DNA of 64,000 nt, taken from assembly GCF_040183065.1 (NCBI RefSeq), contig NC_091125.1, positions 29,229,812 through 29,293,811 on the forward strand, read 5' to 3'. Below are positions 32,440 to 42,995 of the stretch, piece after piece. The position numbers and the translations under genes were made by a program. Source of the stretch: Periplaneta americana. Taxonomy: Eukaryota; Arthropoda; Insecta; Blattodea; Blattidae. Within the stretch, counting starts at the first letter, position 1. Every line of letters starts with the position of its first letter. Under the pieces are notes generated by a model. That model had not been told where the DNA came from, did no database searches, and saw only the letters and a program-made list of their open reading frames with translations.

Positions 32440-33508
32440 TAAAGAAGTGTATATAGTATTTGTGGACTTAGAAAAGGCGTTTGACAGAGTGGATTGGAAC
32501 AAACTGATGGACATCCTGAAGAAAATAGATATGGATTGGAAAGACAGGAGGCTGTTCAGTAATCCTTACATGAAACAACGAGTGAAAGTCAGGATAGGAG
32601 AAGAAATGTCTGAAAGAAGTGAAATAGGGAGAGGATTACGACAAGAATGCCTTTATCGTCTACCCTCTTCAACATCTACTTGGAGAATTTGGTGAAGAAA
32701 TGTTTTTAGAACATGTGAGGGGTGAAAATAGGAGGAAGACGAATAAAGTGCATAAGATTTCCTGATGATATGGCGTTGTTAGCAGAAGAGGTGACGATAC
32801 TAAGGGATATGACAGCTGTGAGCAATATGGGATGAAGACAAATGCAAACAAGACGAAGACCATGGTTGTCGGAAGAAAAATAAAAGAAGGTGAACTTGCG
32901 AATTCTAAATGAGACAGTAGAGCAAGTGGAGAGCTTCAAATGCTTGGAATGTACAGTAATCAGTAACATGAGCTGAAGCCAGTCAAAAGGAGGATAGCAA
33001 TGACAAAGGTAGCTTTTAATAGAAAAAGGAGTATCTTCTGCAGACCTCTGGAAAAAGAACTAAGGAAGAGACTAGTGAAGTGCTTTGTGTGGAATGTGGC
33101 ATTGTATGGGACCGAAACATGGACTTTACAACGAAGTGAAGAGGAACGAATAGAAGCATTTGAAATGTGAATATGGAGAAGAATGGAGCGTGTGAAATGG
33201 ACAGACAGAATAAGAAACAAGGCTGTGTTGGAAAGAGTGGGTGAAGAAAGACTTACGCTAAAACTGATCAGGAAGAGAAAAAAAGATTTGGTTAGATCAC
33301 TGGCTGAGGAGAAACTGCCTACTGAAGGATGCACTGGAAGGAATAATGAACGGGAGAAGAGTTCAGGACAGAAGAAGATAACAAATGATAGACGACATTA
33401 CGATATAAGGATCATATGCGGAGACTAAGAGGAAGGCAGAAAAGAGGAAAGATTGGAGAATGCTAGTTTTGCAGTGAAAGACCTGCCCTTGGGCAGAACA
33501 CTTGTGTA
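32440..33508 (+). pseudogene. LINE-A copy 2: longest remnant, RT to 3' end
   Basis: From 32447 a frame reads VFVDLEKAFDRVDWNKLM, which is RT motif A with its aspartate present. SEIGRGLRQECLYRLPS follows, where the family pattern is GVRQGCPLSPTLFN; a frameshift falls there. The catalytic box appears as FPDDMALLAEE (about 32755-32790), with proline in the second position. Later pieces include VALYGTETWTLQRSEEE and ERVKWTDRIRNKAVLERVGE, then LTLKLIRKRKKD. It ends with CCCTTGGGCAGAACAC before a (TATG)n tail. Multiple frameshifts make it dead. It is the best reference for the family in this window. Confidence 0.85.
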
Positions 33509-33785
33509 GGTATGTATGTATGTATGTATGTATGTATGTATGTATGTATCTTTTTAGTTGGTTATTTAACGACGCTGTATCAACTACGAGGTTATTTAGC
33601 GTCGATGAGATTGGTGATAGTGAGATGGTATTTGACGAGATGGGGCCGAGGATTCGCCATAGATTACCTGGCATTCACCTTACGGTTGGAGAAAACCTCG
33701 GAAAAGTATGTATGTATGAATGTATGTATGTATGTATGTATGTATGTATGTATGTATGTATGTATGTATGTATGTATGTATGTTT
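33509..33785. repeat. (TATG)n tail of LINE-A with SINE C inserted
   Basis: TATG/GTAT repeats at 33509-33549 and 33707-33785 flank a non-repeat block. The first tract follows the LINE-A end directly and so is its 3' tail. Frames here rich in Met-Tyr-Val-Cys are translations of the repeat. Confidence 0.9.
33551..33706 (+). mobile_element. SINE-like element (family C)
   Basis: It begins TTTTTAGTTGGTTATTTAAC, holds GCGTCGATGAGATTGGTG and ATTCGCCATAGATTACCTGG, and ends CTCGGAAAAG. I believe this is a common cockroach dispersed repeat. Insertion into the TATG tract means the target duplication cannot be seen. A split relative lies at 8758-10830. Confidence 0.65.
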
Positions 33786-33858
33786 GTTTGTTTATGTATT
33801 TATTTGAAATTCAAGTGTAATAGGATGAAATATATTGTAATAATAAATTAATACAGAT

Positions 33859-33960
33859 TACGATGAAAGAGTTCCATTACTCTTTCATCGTATGATGACG
33901 CAGAATATCTGCATGGAAATATCATATATACTTCGGTACATTATAATAATATATAATACA
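33859..33960 (+). mobile_element. SINE family E tail fragment with 13-bp hairpin
   Basis: TTCCATTACTCTTTCATCGT and ATACTTCGGTACATTATAAT match the 3' part of SINE E seen at 52397-52520 and (first block) at 44262. TACGATGAAAGAG (33859-33871) is a perfect inverted copy of CTCTTTCATCGTA (33880-33892), forming a hairpin at the break point. Confidence 0.6.
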
Positions 33961-34179
33961 GATTACCTGTACAAATGTCGAAGTTTCGAGATGCAAAGGA
34001 AGGTTACAAAGAAAAGAGAACTTTGAAGCGTTTTTTAAGCGTCACTAGCTTGCTTAAACTGAGCATCTATTCTCCACTACATATTTCTATGTGAAAAATT
34101 GTGGTGGAAGTAGTAGTGGTGGTGATATTGTGTAGAGTTAGTTTCATCCCCTACTAGGGTTTAGTCATATCCCATTTCG

Positions 34180-34365
34180 GAATGTTTCAACCTCACATAA
34201 GACAGACTAATGACGAAGTCACCATGCTGCAGGTTCTTTTACATGTGGAAAAACAGAGATCACAATGGCCACAGACAAATGTCCATGTTCTAGACGGGAA
34301 TTGAACTCACAATCGTGACTTTCCACGCGCCTGAGCTGTATCCTTCACGCGACCGACTGATGTAA
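34180..34365 (-). mobile_element. tRNA-derived SINE (family B-like), minus strand
   Basis: Complemented it has a tRNA-like head GGATACAGCTCAGGCGCGTG and a B box GAGTTCAATTCCCG; the body includes CATGTAAAAGAACCTGC, close to the family B body at 7713. Confidence 0.6.
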
Positions 34366-34416
34366 ACACAAAGCTATAAACATGCCTTCAGAGTTGCGTT
34401 TAATGATAGCTGTGGT

Positions 34417-34590
34417 AGTCAATTTCAGCGGTTTGTGAGAGCACAAATAATGTACCTTTTGTTCCCGAGGTTATGAGTTCGATTTAACCTCGGGCAAGGT
34501 CGTTTTTATGTGTAGACTTTACATCGTGTTTCATTACCATACTCTCGTTTCATCAACTGCTTCTGGCAACGCCAGCTGAATTATTATTCA
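34417..34590 (+). mobile_element. Diverged tRNA-derived SINE (family B-like)
   Basis: B-box-like GAGTTCGATTTAACCTCGGG followed by CAAGGTCG, and a tail region CTGGCAACGCCAGCTGAATT; similar in layout to 7591-7818 but much changed. Confidence 0.45.
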
Positions 34591-34859
34591 TTAATAAAGG
34601 GAAACGAGTACAAACTTGCATATGTATAAGTTACGGATCATATAGTGAGAGCGAAACATCTATTCACTCTTCTTGTTCATCACAAATCATTTTAACACCC
34701 ATGAACAGCCATGACTAAATAAAGAAAAGGAGTAAGTAGAAAAAGTATAGGCCTAATAGAAAATAAATCAGAAACGTAGTATTTCCTCATCATATCAGGA
34801 ATTATTAATTAATTATTACTATTTCAATCCCAACCAAATACGGAAAAAATACAAAAATA

Positions 34860-34990
34860 AAACTGTAAATACTCCAGTCTTTTCTGTGCTATTATATGGT
34901 AGTGAAAGTTGGACTATTAGAACCAAAGATAAATTTCTGCACATTTAAAGGACAAAACTAAAATTCTTTCTATCACTTATTATCACCATG
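34860..34990 (+). pseudogene. LINE fragment
   Basis: A plus frame reads KTVNTPVFSVLLYGSESWTI, the P-V-x-x-x-LLYGSE-x-WT motif found after the RT domain in LINE proteins, then RTKDKFLHI and a stop. Only about 40 codons remain. Confidence 0.6.
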
Positions 34991-35063
34991 GTTAGGATCC
35001 GGGGCATCTTAAGAATGAAGTGAAGTTATAGTGCAACGGACTACAGATGGAATGAGGTGGCGC

Positions 35064-36612
35064 CACAGTCTAGTATATACAGTCACGAAGCTTGGGATGA
35101 TTTTTTGCATTTCTCGAAATAGTTGCTAGCCGCTTGGAGCGCTGTGAGTACTAAAACAATAGACTGTGCCACTGCCATCGTGATCTAATACAGGACGTAA
35201 GGCAGACCATGTGACTCCTTTAACCCGATCACGAAGGGCGGCGTTTAAACCATAACATAAAGAGTAACATATATTTCTCTAAAATGTAGTGTAATTGCAT
35301 AAATAAAATTTAAAATGATGATTATGAGACACTTTAGACATAATTCACTTGCGTGTTAAGGTGTAATATTATTTTTTGGTGTGAAAATTATGTTGTTCGT
35401 ATGTGTAATATCTGCCTTTATTTCGATTAAATATTGTGAAATTTACGTACATTCATTTGTGCACGATTCAATAATTTTTAGTTGCACCGTATGGATATTT
35501 AGATATGTTGAAATTATAGGTTATGTTTACTCTACCAGTAGCCCCTTTCTGTCTAATTTGAGTGGTCTCCAATGCTCTGCCATTATATATGTATGTTATG
35601 TCATATGGAAATTTTAGGTTATGTTTACTGTATTTAACTTATATTAATATATTCGCAATTATACATTATAATTTTATTAAACATAATGTTATGTATGATA
35701 CCCGCACATTCAATTTATCTGTATTTTAATACTACAATTGAGTACTGAATTACTGTAGTTATCTACTACCTAAGAGACGAAGTAACACAATCCTACATAC
35801 ACTGATTTCATAGGAGTGGTACGGTAAATTTTCTGTCTACAATTAAGGAAGTTAGATGTGCTAAATTAAAATCACATTTTATTAAAATCAAATTTTATAA
35901 AACCTCAAAATAGCTTCAATTCTAAACTTAAAATGTTGATGCGAACAGATTGTGTTAACATGTAAAATTCTCTTCGCATTAAAATAACATAGTTTTATAA
36001 TTATTATTTCTGTAACATATTATGCAACAAGTAGTAAACGGAACTTATGGAAACATTACACTAAATAAAACTTAGCAATGATAAGCAATTAAGTTATAAT
36101 ATAATATTTCATTGAGCTCCATACACTGAAATAGAAAACCCGAACATACATTACGGCGGTCTAGATCGAAAAGGCACTGACTGTGCCGTATTTCGCATTG
36201 TTGTGGAAAGTTGTGTAAACTGTGAAATGTTCGTTATCGGTTGTAATAACTGTAAATGGCTGAAATTACAATAATTTTAATAATAATATGGGACAAGGAG
36301 ACGTTTGTGGTACTATAAATTGTAAGAAAAAAAGGTTAGAGTTATCCTTCTTCCCGAAGATCCAGGAAGGTAAGTTTATAAAATATAATATATACTTTAT
36401 GAAAATAATATATAAACTTTATGTATTTCATATTTCAATAGTGGAAGGAAGGTGTTAATTTTTTCAAAAGAACATGATATCGAAAGTACAATACATTTTA
36501 TCGTCTGCTAAAGAAAGGGTGTGTGATGAGATGATAGTAGCGTTCCTGGCGTTTAGCAACTATCTATGAATGCATATGTATTAAGTATTGAGCTTCGTGA
36601 CTGTTTATAGTA
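35064..36612 (+). mobile_element. Second P-element-like transposon with THAP-type exon
   Basis: TAGTATATACAGTCACGAAG near the left end (from 35071) matches the complement of the right end, TACTATAAACAGTCACGAAG. Further inside, ATAGTTGCTA and GGAGCGCT/GGAACGCT-type blocks also pair. Direct repeats GAATGAGGTGGCGC (35050-35063, 36613-36626) bracket the element; at 14 bp they are longer than the 8 bp expected for P elements. The interior holds a THAP-like exon (36288-36369) and AT-rich sequence, and no catalytic exon was seen. The left end has seven extra bases (CACAGTC) not present on the right. Confidence 0.5.
36288..36369 (+). CDS. THAP-type zinc finger N-terminal exon (partial)
   Basis: ATG 36288 gives 27 codons plus one base: MGQGDVCGTINCKKKRLELS then FFPKIQE. 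It ends directly before GTAAGT at 36370. C-x4-C followed by a basic stretch and SFFPK matches the first half of a THAP domain (C...C...SFxxFP). The intron is in phase 1, as at 9030. The sequence differs strongly from that exon, so the two elements are different families or old copies. The second half of the finger and the transposase body were not found. Confidence 0.5.
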
Positions 36613-36626
36613 GAATGAGGTGGCGC

Positions 36627-37053
36627 GTTGAGTTTTGTTTACCTGTGCCTTGGTGTAGGCCTACAATCCGGTTCGTGATCAGAGGTACAGTATTCTTCCG
36701 TCTCTCCCTACGAAACGAAATATGGCCATCACAGTGCATTTTGAATTCATAGTGAACAGTTTTTTTTCGAATTCGTTGCAAGTATGTACTCGTGCATGGT
36801 TGTTCATTGTAACAATAACAACTTCAACGTCGCCGAGTGATATGAAAACTTGTGAGGTATGTATCCTACTTCATTTTCCACCGTCACTAGATTGTAAGTT
36901 ACTATTAACAGTAGAATATAACGCAGCACATTGATGTCGTTGTTTACATTCACAGTATGTCTGTCTACTATGTTCAGGGAACTCTATATCAAGTTGTGCG
37001 CACATTGGTTGCTAAAGCGTCCAGGGTTCTAAGTCTGATTATCACAATACACT
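36627..37053. other. No gene recognised
   Basis: A 70-codon frame at 36722-36934 (MAITVHFEFIVNS...) is unidentified. TAGGCCTA is at 36656-36663. Confidence 0.35.
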
Positions 37054-37243
37054 GCTGTCTTAAGTTGACTGATCATATTTGGAATTCAATAAATGACTTT
37101 TCCAAAACACGCTATTTAAACTATTTTTATCTCGAAAACCAAGCAAAAGCGAGCAAAATTTTATTAAAGTTTTTTTGTTTTAAATATCTCAAAGAATGAC
37201 TCCCTGAAATTAATTGCATTACTTATGGTTCACACTGTACATT
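37054..37243. mobile_element. Half copy of the foldback element
   Basis: TTATCTCGAAAACCAAGCAA, GCGAGCAAAATTTTATTAAA and the terminal CTGAAATTAATTGCATTACT match the right arm of 22221-22813. The left arm is missing. Confidence 0.75.
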
Positions 37244-37718
37244 TTGTTTCATTCGCTTATTAATGTTTTATAAAAATAATATACATAAGCCTACATTGAG
37301 ATTTATTTTGTTACAATAAAATTTACATTATAAAGTATAACAATCAGTGCCCTGCTACTGTGTATCAGTAAGCCTATATCCGCCTGTGAAATAACGTTTG
37401 TACATGGGAGCTCTTGTTCCCTTAATATATATCTTACGAGTATTATTACATGTGATGTACTTGTTTTATCCATGACGTTTGGATTCACTTATATTAAGAA
37501 TAACTGATTTTGTCTCAACTAGAATAATTTTGACTTCGTCTATAATTTCCTTCCTTCATGCTCTTAATAATGTACAAGGGTGCTTAAAAATCAAGATCCA
37601 CAGCCTAAGTATTATTCCAGAATTCTCTTTCGTGGATTCTTCGACTTTTTTCTAACTTGGGCTGAGGACCTAACTCCATGCCTGCAGGATCAGGATTATG
37701 ATGTTGATGATGATGATG

Positions 37719-37782
<64 letters not shown>

Positions 37783-38835
37783 CGCTCCAGAGAAAAATTT
37801 GTTGTTTTGAACTTTCGAAATAATGAGATCTAAGTATTAATTTACTCGTAGTGACTTCTTCAAGCAACAATTTCATGCTATATTTCACAATAAAATTGTA
37901 TAGGATAACAAAGATCACTGCTTAACATTTTAACTTTTAGCGAAACGACCTGTTCAAAATGTTACCTAATCTAACAACCAGTGTTGCTTACCATAAAAAG
38001 GATAAAGAAATAAAAAAATATGATCGATGATCCAGATACTTTCTCCAATTTCGTGGCAAGAGTATCACGTCAGAAGCTTTAACAGTTACTTTAGTATAAA
38101 ATAGTTCACGATGCTTAGGGAACGGATCGTCTGTTTTGAAAATGAAAGGTACGATATATTTCCTGATAATCGGCGTAGATTGCACGATTGAACCGTAAAA
38201 CTATATCGTAAAATATCGTGCCTAGGGGGTCTATTAAATGGTCTGCGATTGCTCTAGTTTCTTAACGAGCAGATAATTTGTAACTAGTGAGGCACGAACA
38301 TAGCGGTTTGTAATATCCGATAAAACTATATTGAAAGTAAAAGTCTTGTTCTTCAGCCGATGTGTGTGTTACAAGCTGAGATAGGTAACTTGCGGTTACT
38401 CGTATAAATGCTGCAGCGGTCGGTATTATTGTTGTGAAGACATATTTTACAGCTTGCGGCCACAAATGTGTCTACATCCTTTTGTTTTTATTTATACCTT
38501 AACCAAGATTTATTTTAACGTTGTTTCCAGAGATAAGTTTAAACCGTTATGTCAAAGAGAAAAAAAAATTCATCTCTGACAAGAAGCATTTGTTAGAGTC
38601 GTAAAAGTTTACATTTGCAAAACCGCTAAATAAAACATATAGCCTACTGTATTGTAGATTTAGTGACAAAGTACGTACGTCTGTCCATCCTCATACATCG
38701 TATAGAATAATGGCAACATCTTCATTAAGCACACGTCATTTCAGATTTCTGTTACTGTTTTAGCAGATTTATTGAATGAAACGCTTCCGAATTTTTAGAC
38801 CTACGGTACTGTACATTTGATTGGATGGATCATGG
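37244..38835. other. No gene recognised; long (GAT)n-(TTA)n tract at 37703-37780
   Basis: Compound microsatellite of about five GAT and twenty TTA units. The rest has no supported feature; the minus frame at 38262-38465 is unidentified. Confidence 0.4.
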
Positions 38836-39222
38836 GCTATGCACTGGAAGAAATGGTGAACGAGAGAAAAAGTCCGAGGCAGAAGAAGATATAAGATGAT
38901 AAACATAAAGATATCAATGGCTAAAAAGTGATACCTCGTATCTGCAAAATAATCATTTAATTTAACTGGATTATTATTTAGAATAACTATGTTATTGTTA
39001 TGTAACTATACGAAATTTATGTTTTTTGAGGGAAATTAATTTTTGAAACTGTTTTCCGATTCACCTGAAAATTCACAGATACGAGATATCACTAATCAGC
39101 CGTCGATATATGGATCGTATACGGAGACTAAGAGGATGGCGGAAAGAGGGAGATCGGTGAATGCTTGGTTTGAAGACTTTAGGTATAAAACTATGAATGA
39201 ATGAATGAATGAATGAATATTG
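38836..39222 (+). pseudogene. LINE-A copy: 3' end, interrupted by a MITE
   Basis: GCACTGGAAGAAATGGTGAA and GAGGCAGAAGAAGATATAAG match the LINE-A tail at 33330-33400. The match resumes after the insert at GGATCGTATACGGAGACTAA and ends in (AATG)n at 39195-39220. Five AATG units form the 3' tail. Confidence 0.75.
38928..39092. mobile_element. 165-bp inverted-repeat element inside LINE-A
   Basis: Ends GTGATACCTCGTATCTG and CAGATACGAGATATCAC are inverted with one mismatch in 17. The element is non-coding and its position inside the LINE-A tail is confirmed by comparison with the other LINE-A copies. The target duplication is not certain. Confidence 0.75.
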
Positions 39223-39965
39223 ATTTCAAAGTGCGGTTTATATCCAATTCTATTTAGTGTAATTATTTGTTTATTTATTCGCTTATTTTATTTAATTATT
39301 TATTTATTTGTTGTTTTTTCGCAAAGGGTGTTTAATTCTCTTTTATTATATTTATTTTGGTGTTTCATACTTAATAATCGCATACCGTAGTTACTACTAT
39401 TAGTCTATTAATTAACTACTAACTACCAACTACTGACTACAGTGAAACGCACTTATCGGACATTCTCTATTAATGAACAATTTAAAATAAATTTCCAGGT
39501 AAAAATGTTCAAATTAATACTTGATGAACTACTTATTCAAATATGCAGTCCCTTTCATTTAAAATTTCTCATGTTTGCAATTATTACTTGCTGTATTATA
39601 CAACTTTTTTTTGGAATTACGATCATTATTCATTTTTTATATATGGGTAGAATTGTATCTCCAAATGATAATTAAAAAAAAATGTTAAAGATGGTGCGGA
39701 AGACCATTAAATTAAATTGAAAATTAGTTTGGGTTTAATTTTACGAGATGCATGTTAAAATTTGTCGGTATGTACTTGAACTTAATTAATTAATAAACAT
39801 CAATGTGTAGAAACTACGATGTTCACATTTGCCTTTCATATACGTGCCAGAATTACAGACTACGAGTGAAATGGTAGATGTTCGATAATCACGTAAAATC
39901 AAAATTACATCATCTCGTATCTAAAATTATTAATTACAATTTTATAATAATAATTACAGAAATAT
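39223..39965. other. No gene recognised
   Basis: TACAGTGAAACGCACTTATC at 39440 looks like a pogo/Tigger end, but no partner end was found downstream. The frame at 39442-39675 has a hydrophobic stretch and no known family. Confidence 0.3.
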
Positions 39966-40308
39966 CCCGCGCCGTGGCGTCGTGGTCTAAGCCATCCTGT
40001 CTAGGACTCGCGTTACGGAATGCTTGCTGGTTCGAGTCCTCAAGGGGGAAGAAATTTTCTCATGAAACTTCGGCCAGTGTATGGGACCGGTGCCCACCAG
40101 CATCGTGATGCACATGGGGAGCTACGATAGGTAGCGAAATCCGGTTGCGAAAGCCAGCTATAACGGCTGGGGGATCATCGTGCTAACCACACGATACCTC
40201 CATTCTGGTTGGATGATAGTTCACCTCCGCTTTGGCATGTGAACATGAGGTCAGCAGCTGGCTGGTCGGTCTGAGCCGTTCAAGGGCTGTGGCGCAACGG
40301 ATTATTAT
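39966..40308 (+). mobile_element. tRNA-derived SINE (family D), full copy
   Basis: The head CGTGGCGTCGTGGTCTAAGC is the A box and D arm; CTGGTTCGAGTCC is the B box. The body runs through CATCGTGATGCAC and CACGATACCTCCATTCTG to AGGGCTGTGGCGCAACGG, then into (TTATTG)/(TTA)n. A truncated reverse copy is at 20142-20395. Confidence 0.85.
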
Positions 40309-40313
40309 TGTTG

Positions 40314-40374
<61 letters not shown>
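40309..40374. repeat. (TTA)n microsatellite at SINE D 3' end
   Basis: About 20 units following TTGTTGTTG; it may have grown from the SINE tail. Confidence 0.95.
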
Positions 40375-40375
<1 letters not shown>

Positions 40376-40611
40376 GAACATGTCAGAATATATCGTACGT
40401 TTATTTCTACTTATTTTCGCAATAACAGACATTTCTCAATATCAATTACCTGTATTATGAGGTCATCATCATAATCGTCATCGCCCTCATCGTCATCCTC
40501 TATAGTAGGCAGCGCAAAATTGTGTTTCGTGAAACAGCGCCTCAACTGTGACGTAAGTTCCACGTGACAACATCCCTCTCCGTGCTGAACCCCTTCCTCT
40601 AGCGTTGTCTG

Positions 40612-41497
40612 TACTGTCAGCAGTGGCTGATTCTGTTATGCAATACTACCTGAATAGTGATTTGGCGTTCATAACAGATATTTCTGAACAGCCGAATAAA
40701 CTGAGCTGCCACTTCAAGGACGTGATCAGAACATAGTTGACATGTATGACGCGGTGAAATCTTTTTCCATGATGATAAATATTTGAAAAGTGCAATTGAA
40801 TGAAAATGAATTTCATCATTTTCTTGTCTGAAGTCACTTTCAAATGTTTCTGATTCAAGAATAGATAAATACTGCAACATCCTGGAAACATTACTTACAG
40901 AATTTAGAGATAGAAGGTTTTATGATTTTAACCCAGATAAGACTGACGCCCTATATATAGGACACCGGACGTTTCACACAAATATGTTAATAACAATGAC
41001 TATGACAGACTAAATATAACACAAAAAATTGGAGGCAATTTATAACAAATCAGGATTATGGTATCATGATTGCCGACTATGAAAATCTTACACAACAATG
41101 TTAAAAAAATAAAACCTTCGGTTCCTACATATAGGACGTCAGTCTTATCTGACAAATGGAAAATGATTTCTCTATATTTACAGATCCTTCTAACACACCC
41201 ATTCTGAAGGTACGACCAGAGTTACGATTTGGTGTTGCTGATCTCCAAAACGACACCTTTGTGAAAAGCAAGCCTAAGGATTATATTGGTTTAGATGTAT
41301 TTAAAAATATTGACTCCTCTAAATACTGTACCACGACTTAGACCATTTGCTGCCATAATCGTATCTACACATCTTTTTTACAAATTAAACATATTAAAAT
41401 CAAAAAGGACATGCTTAGCAGACGTCAGCCTTTGTGCACAATTGACAATGGCTACTAATGAGGCAACCCCTAATTTTGAGATCTTACCAAATGGAAA
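40612..41497 (+). pseudogene. hAT transposase remnant (ZBED5/GTF2IRD2-like), cut by a MITE
   Basis: Plus-strand pieces in order: DLAFITDISEQPNKLS, then in shifted frames DMYDAVKSF, HFPCLKS-like and LLTEFRDRRFYDFN. After the insert at 40934-41151 come ENDFSIFTDPSNTPI and FGVADLQNDTFVKSKPKDYI (open at 41156-41341), then another frame with IVSTHLFYKLNILKSKR and LTMATNEATPNFEILP. This order fits the C-terminal half of domesticated-type hAT transposases: ITD...LN-LN, DMYD-VKSF, ELIDLQ-x-x-x-LK, then CEQ-FS-M-x-x-x-KS. Stops, frameshifts and loss of the CEQ-FS core show it is dead. A Helitron begins where the frame ends. Confidence 0.7.
40934..41151. mobile_element. 218-bp MITE inserted in the hAT remnant
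   Basis: Left end CAGATAAGACTGACGCCCTA and complemented right end CAGATAAGACTGACGTCCTA agree over about 29 bp with two mismatches. The coding similarity of the host hAT gene stops at its left edge and resumes at its right edge. It is non-coding. Confidence 0.8.
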
Positions 41498-42713
41498 TCT
41501 ATACTAATAATAAATCTGTAGCCGAAATTGTTCTGGTAATTTTCGATTTTCCAAAAATAATTGGTCCTAACATATATAATTAACCACCCTGAAACCGAAA
41601 ATCGCTTTTTTTTTTATTTTTGTTTGTATGTATGTCTGTCTGTCTGTCTGTCTGTATGTTTGTTACCTTTTCACGCGATAATGGATGAACGGATTTAAAT
41701 GAAAATTGGAATATAAATTAAGTTTGTTGTAACTTAGATTTTAGGCTATATGGCATTCAAAATACATTATTTAAAAGTGGGGTTATAAGGGGGCCTGAAT
41801 TAAATAAATCGAAATATCTCGCTTATTGATTTTTGTAAAAAAATGTTACATAACAAAAGTTTCTTTAAAAATAATTTGCGATAAGTTTTATTCTTTGAAA
41901 AATTTTGATAGGACTGATATTTAATGAGATAAATGAGTTTTAAAATTAAAATAACTGCCATCTAAGGTCGTATAATGAAATAAAAAACAAATGACTTCGT
42001 CTATAAGGGGCCTTGGACAGCAACAATCGAAAGCTATGAAAGATAGCTTACAGAGAATGTTCCTGTGTTTGTATGAAGTAATATCGGAAGCTAAATTAAC
42101 TGATTTGTATAATTAATTATTATTTCACCATTGGAAAGTGTAGTTTCTCTAGATGGACATAACGCTATAATGTTATTACAGTAACTTCTGATATAATATA
42201 ATATAATATAATATATAATATAATATAATATAATATAATATAATATAATATAATATAATATAATATATTATAATGTAATATATGTAATGTAATATTATAT
42301 AATATAATTTATTTGAAGGGTTCAGAACCATAGTGGGCCAAACGCCATTTACTGAATACGTAGAAAACAAGGGTTAAAATTAAGTTATTACCATAATTCA
42401 ATGGAAACCTATAACAAGTAAAATAAAGTATACACATTAAATCTAAATGATGTCAATGTTCATTAAACTATGGTTGCATGTAATAAAAATTAGAAACATG
42501 TTAAAGGAATTGTCATTGCACCAAATGAGTGGTCTCTGGACCAAAATGATCGCATTTTAATTATTTGGATGAAATTTAAATTAAGTAACATATTAAACGA
42601 TTTATCCTTCTATCAAACACGAATGTTTCCTGCATAAAATGCCCTATTTTAATTATGTAATTACTTTATATTTTTTTTCTAACGGGTGCAGCGGAGCGCA
42701 CGGGTACGGCTAG
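41498..42713 (+). mobile_element. Non-autonomous Helitron
   Basis: The 5' end TCTATACTAATAATAAATCT is preceded by A. The 3' end ...CGGGTACGGCTAG is followed by T, giving insertion between A and T without duplication. A GC hairpin GTGC-AGCGGAGC-GCAC at 42686-42701 lies 9 bases before CTAG. These are the defining Helitron features. No Rep/helicase is encoded, so it relied on another copy. It carries a (GTCT)n tract near 41630 and an (ATAAT)n tract at 42185-42306. Confidence 0.9.
42185..42306. repeat. (ATAAT)n microsatellite in the Helitron
   Basis: About 22 pentanucleotide units with a few slips. Confidence 0.95.
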
Positions 42714-42995
42714 TATTGTAATAAAAATAAAAGAATGTAGATGAAAATAATATAATCCTAAAAAGAGATATCCATTTCTTCTTTCTGTTGCTATGTCCTT
42801 GTTATGAACACGGAAAGTAGTGACGATCACAAATCTCCTCCTGCTGTCTAGCTTACTGTGACCGACGCCCCCCACCCTCTGTCTTCACTTTGTGTGTAGC
42901 GACTGCAGCGGGTAGTATTTATATTGCGTCATGAATTTGTGGTGTTCTGTGATGCCTGCCCTATATCATAATTCAACTTTTCAATCGTCAGCACC

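Noticed and set aside
33502..33820. Repeated Met-Tyr-Val-Cys frames on both strands
   Set aside because: They translate the (TATG)n tail of a LINE; SINE C sits in the middle.
35381..35617. Frame starting MKIMLFVCVISAFISI, resembling a secreted protein
   Set aside because: It lies within the second P-like element, has no recognised family, and hydrophobic starts are common in AT-rich DNA.
39440..39675. Possible fourth pogo/Tigger element starting CAGTGAAACGCACTTATC
   Set aside because: Only one end is visible; no right end or coding similarity.
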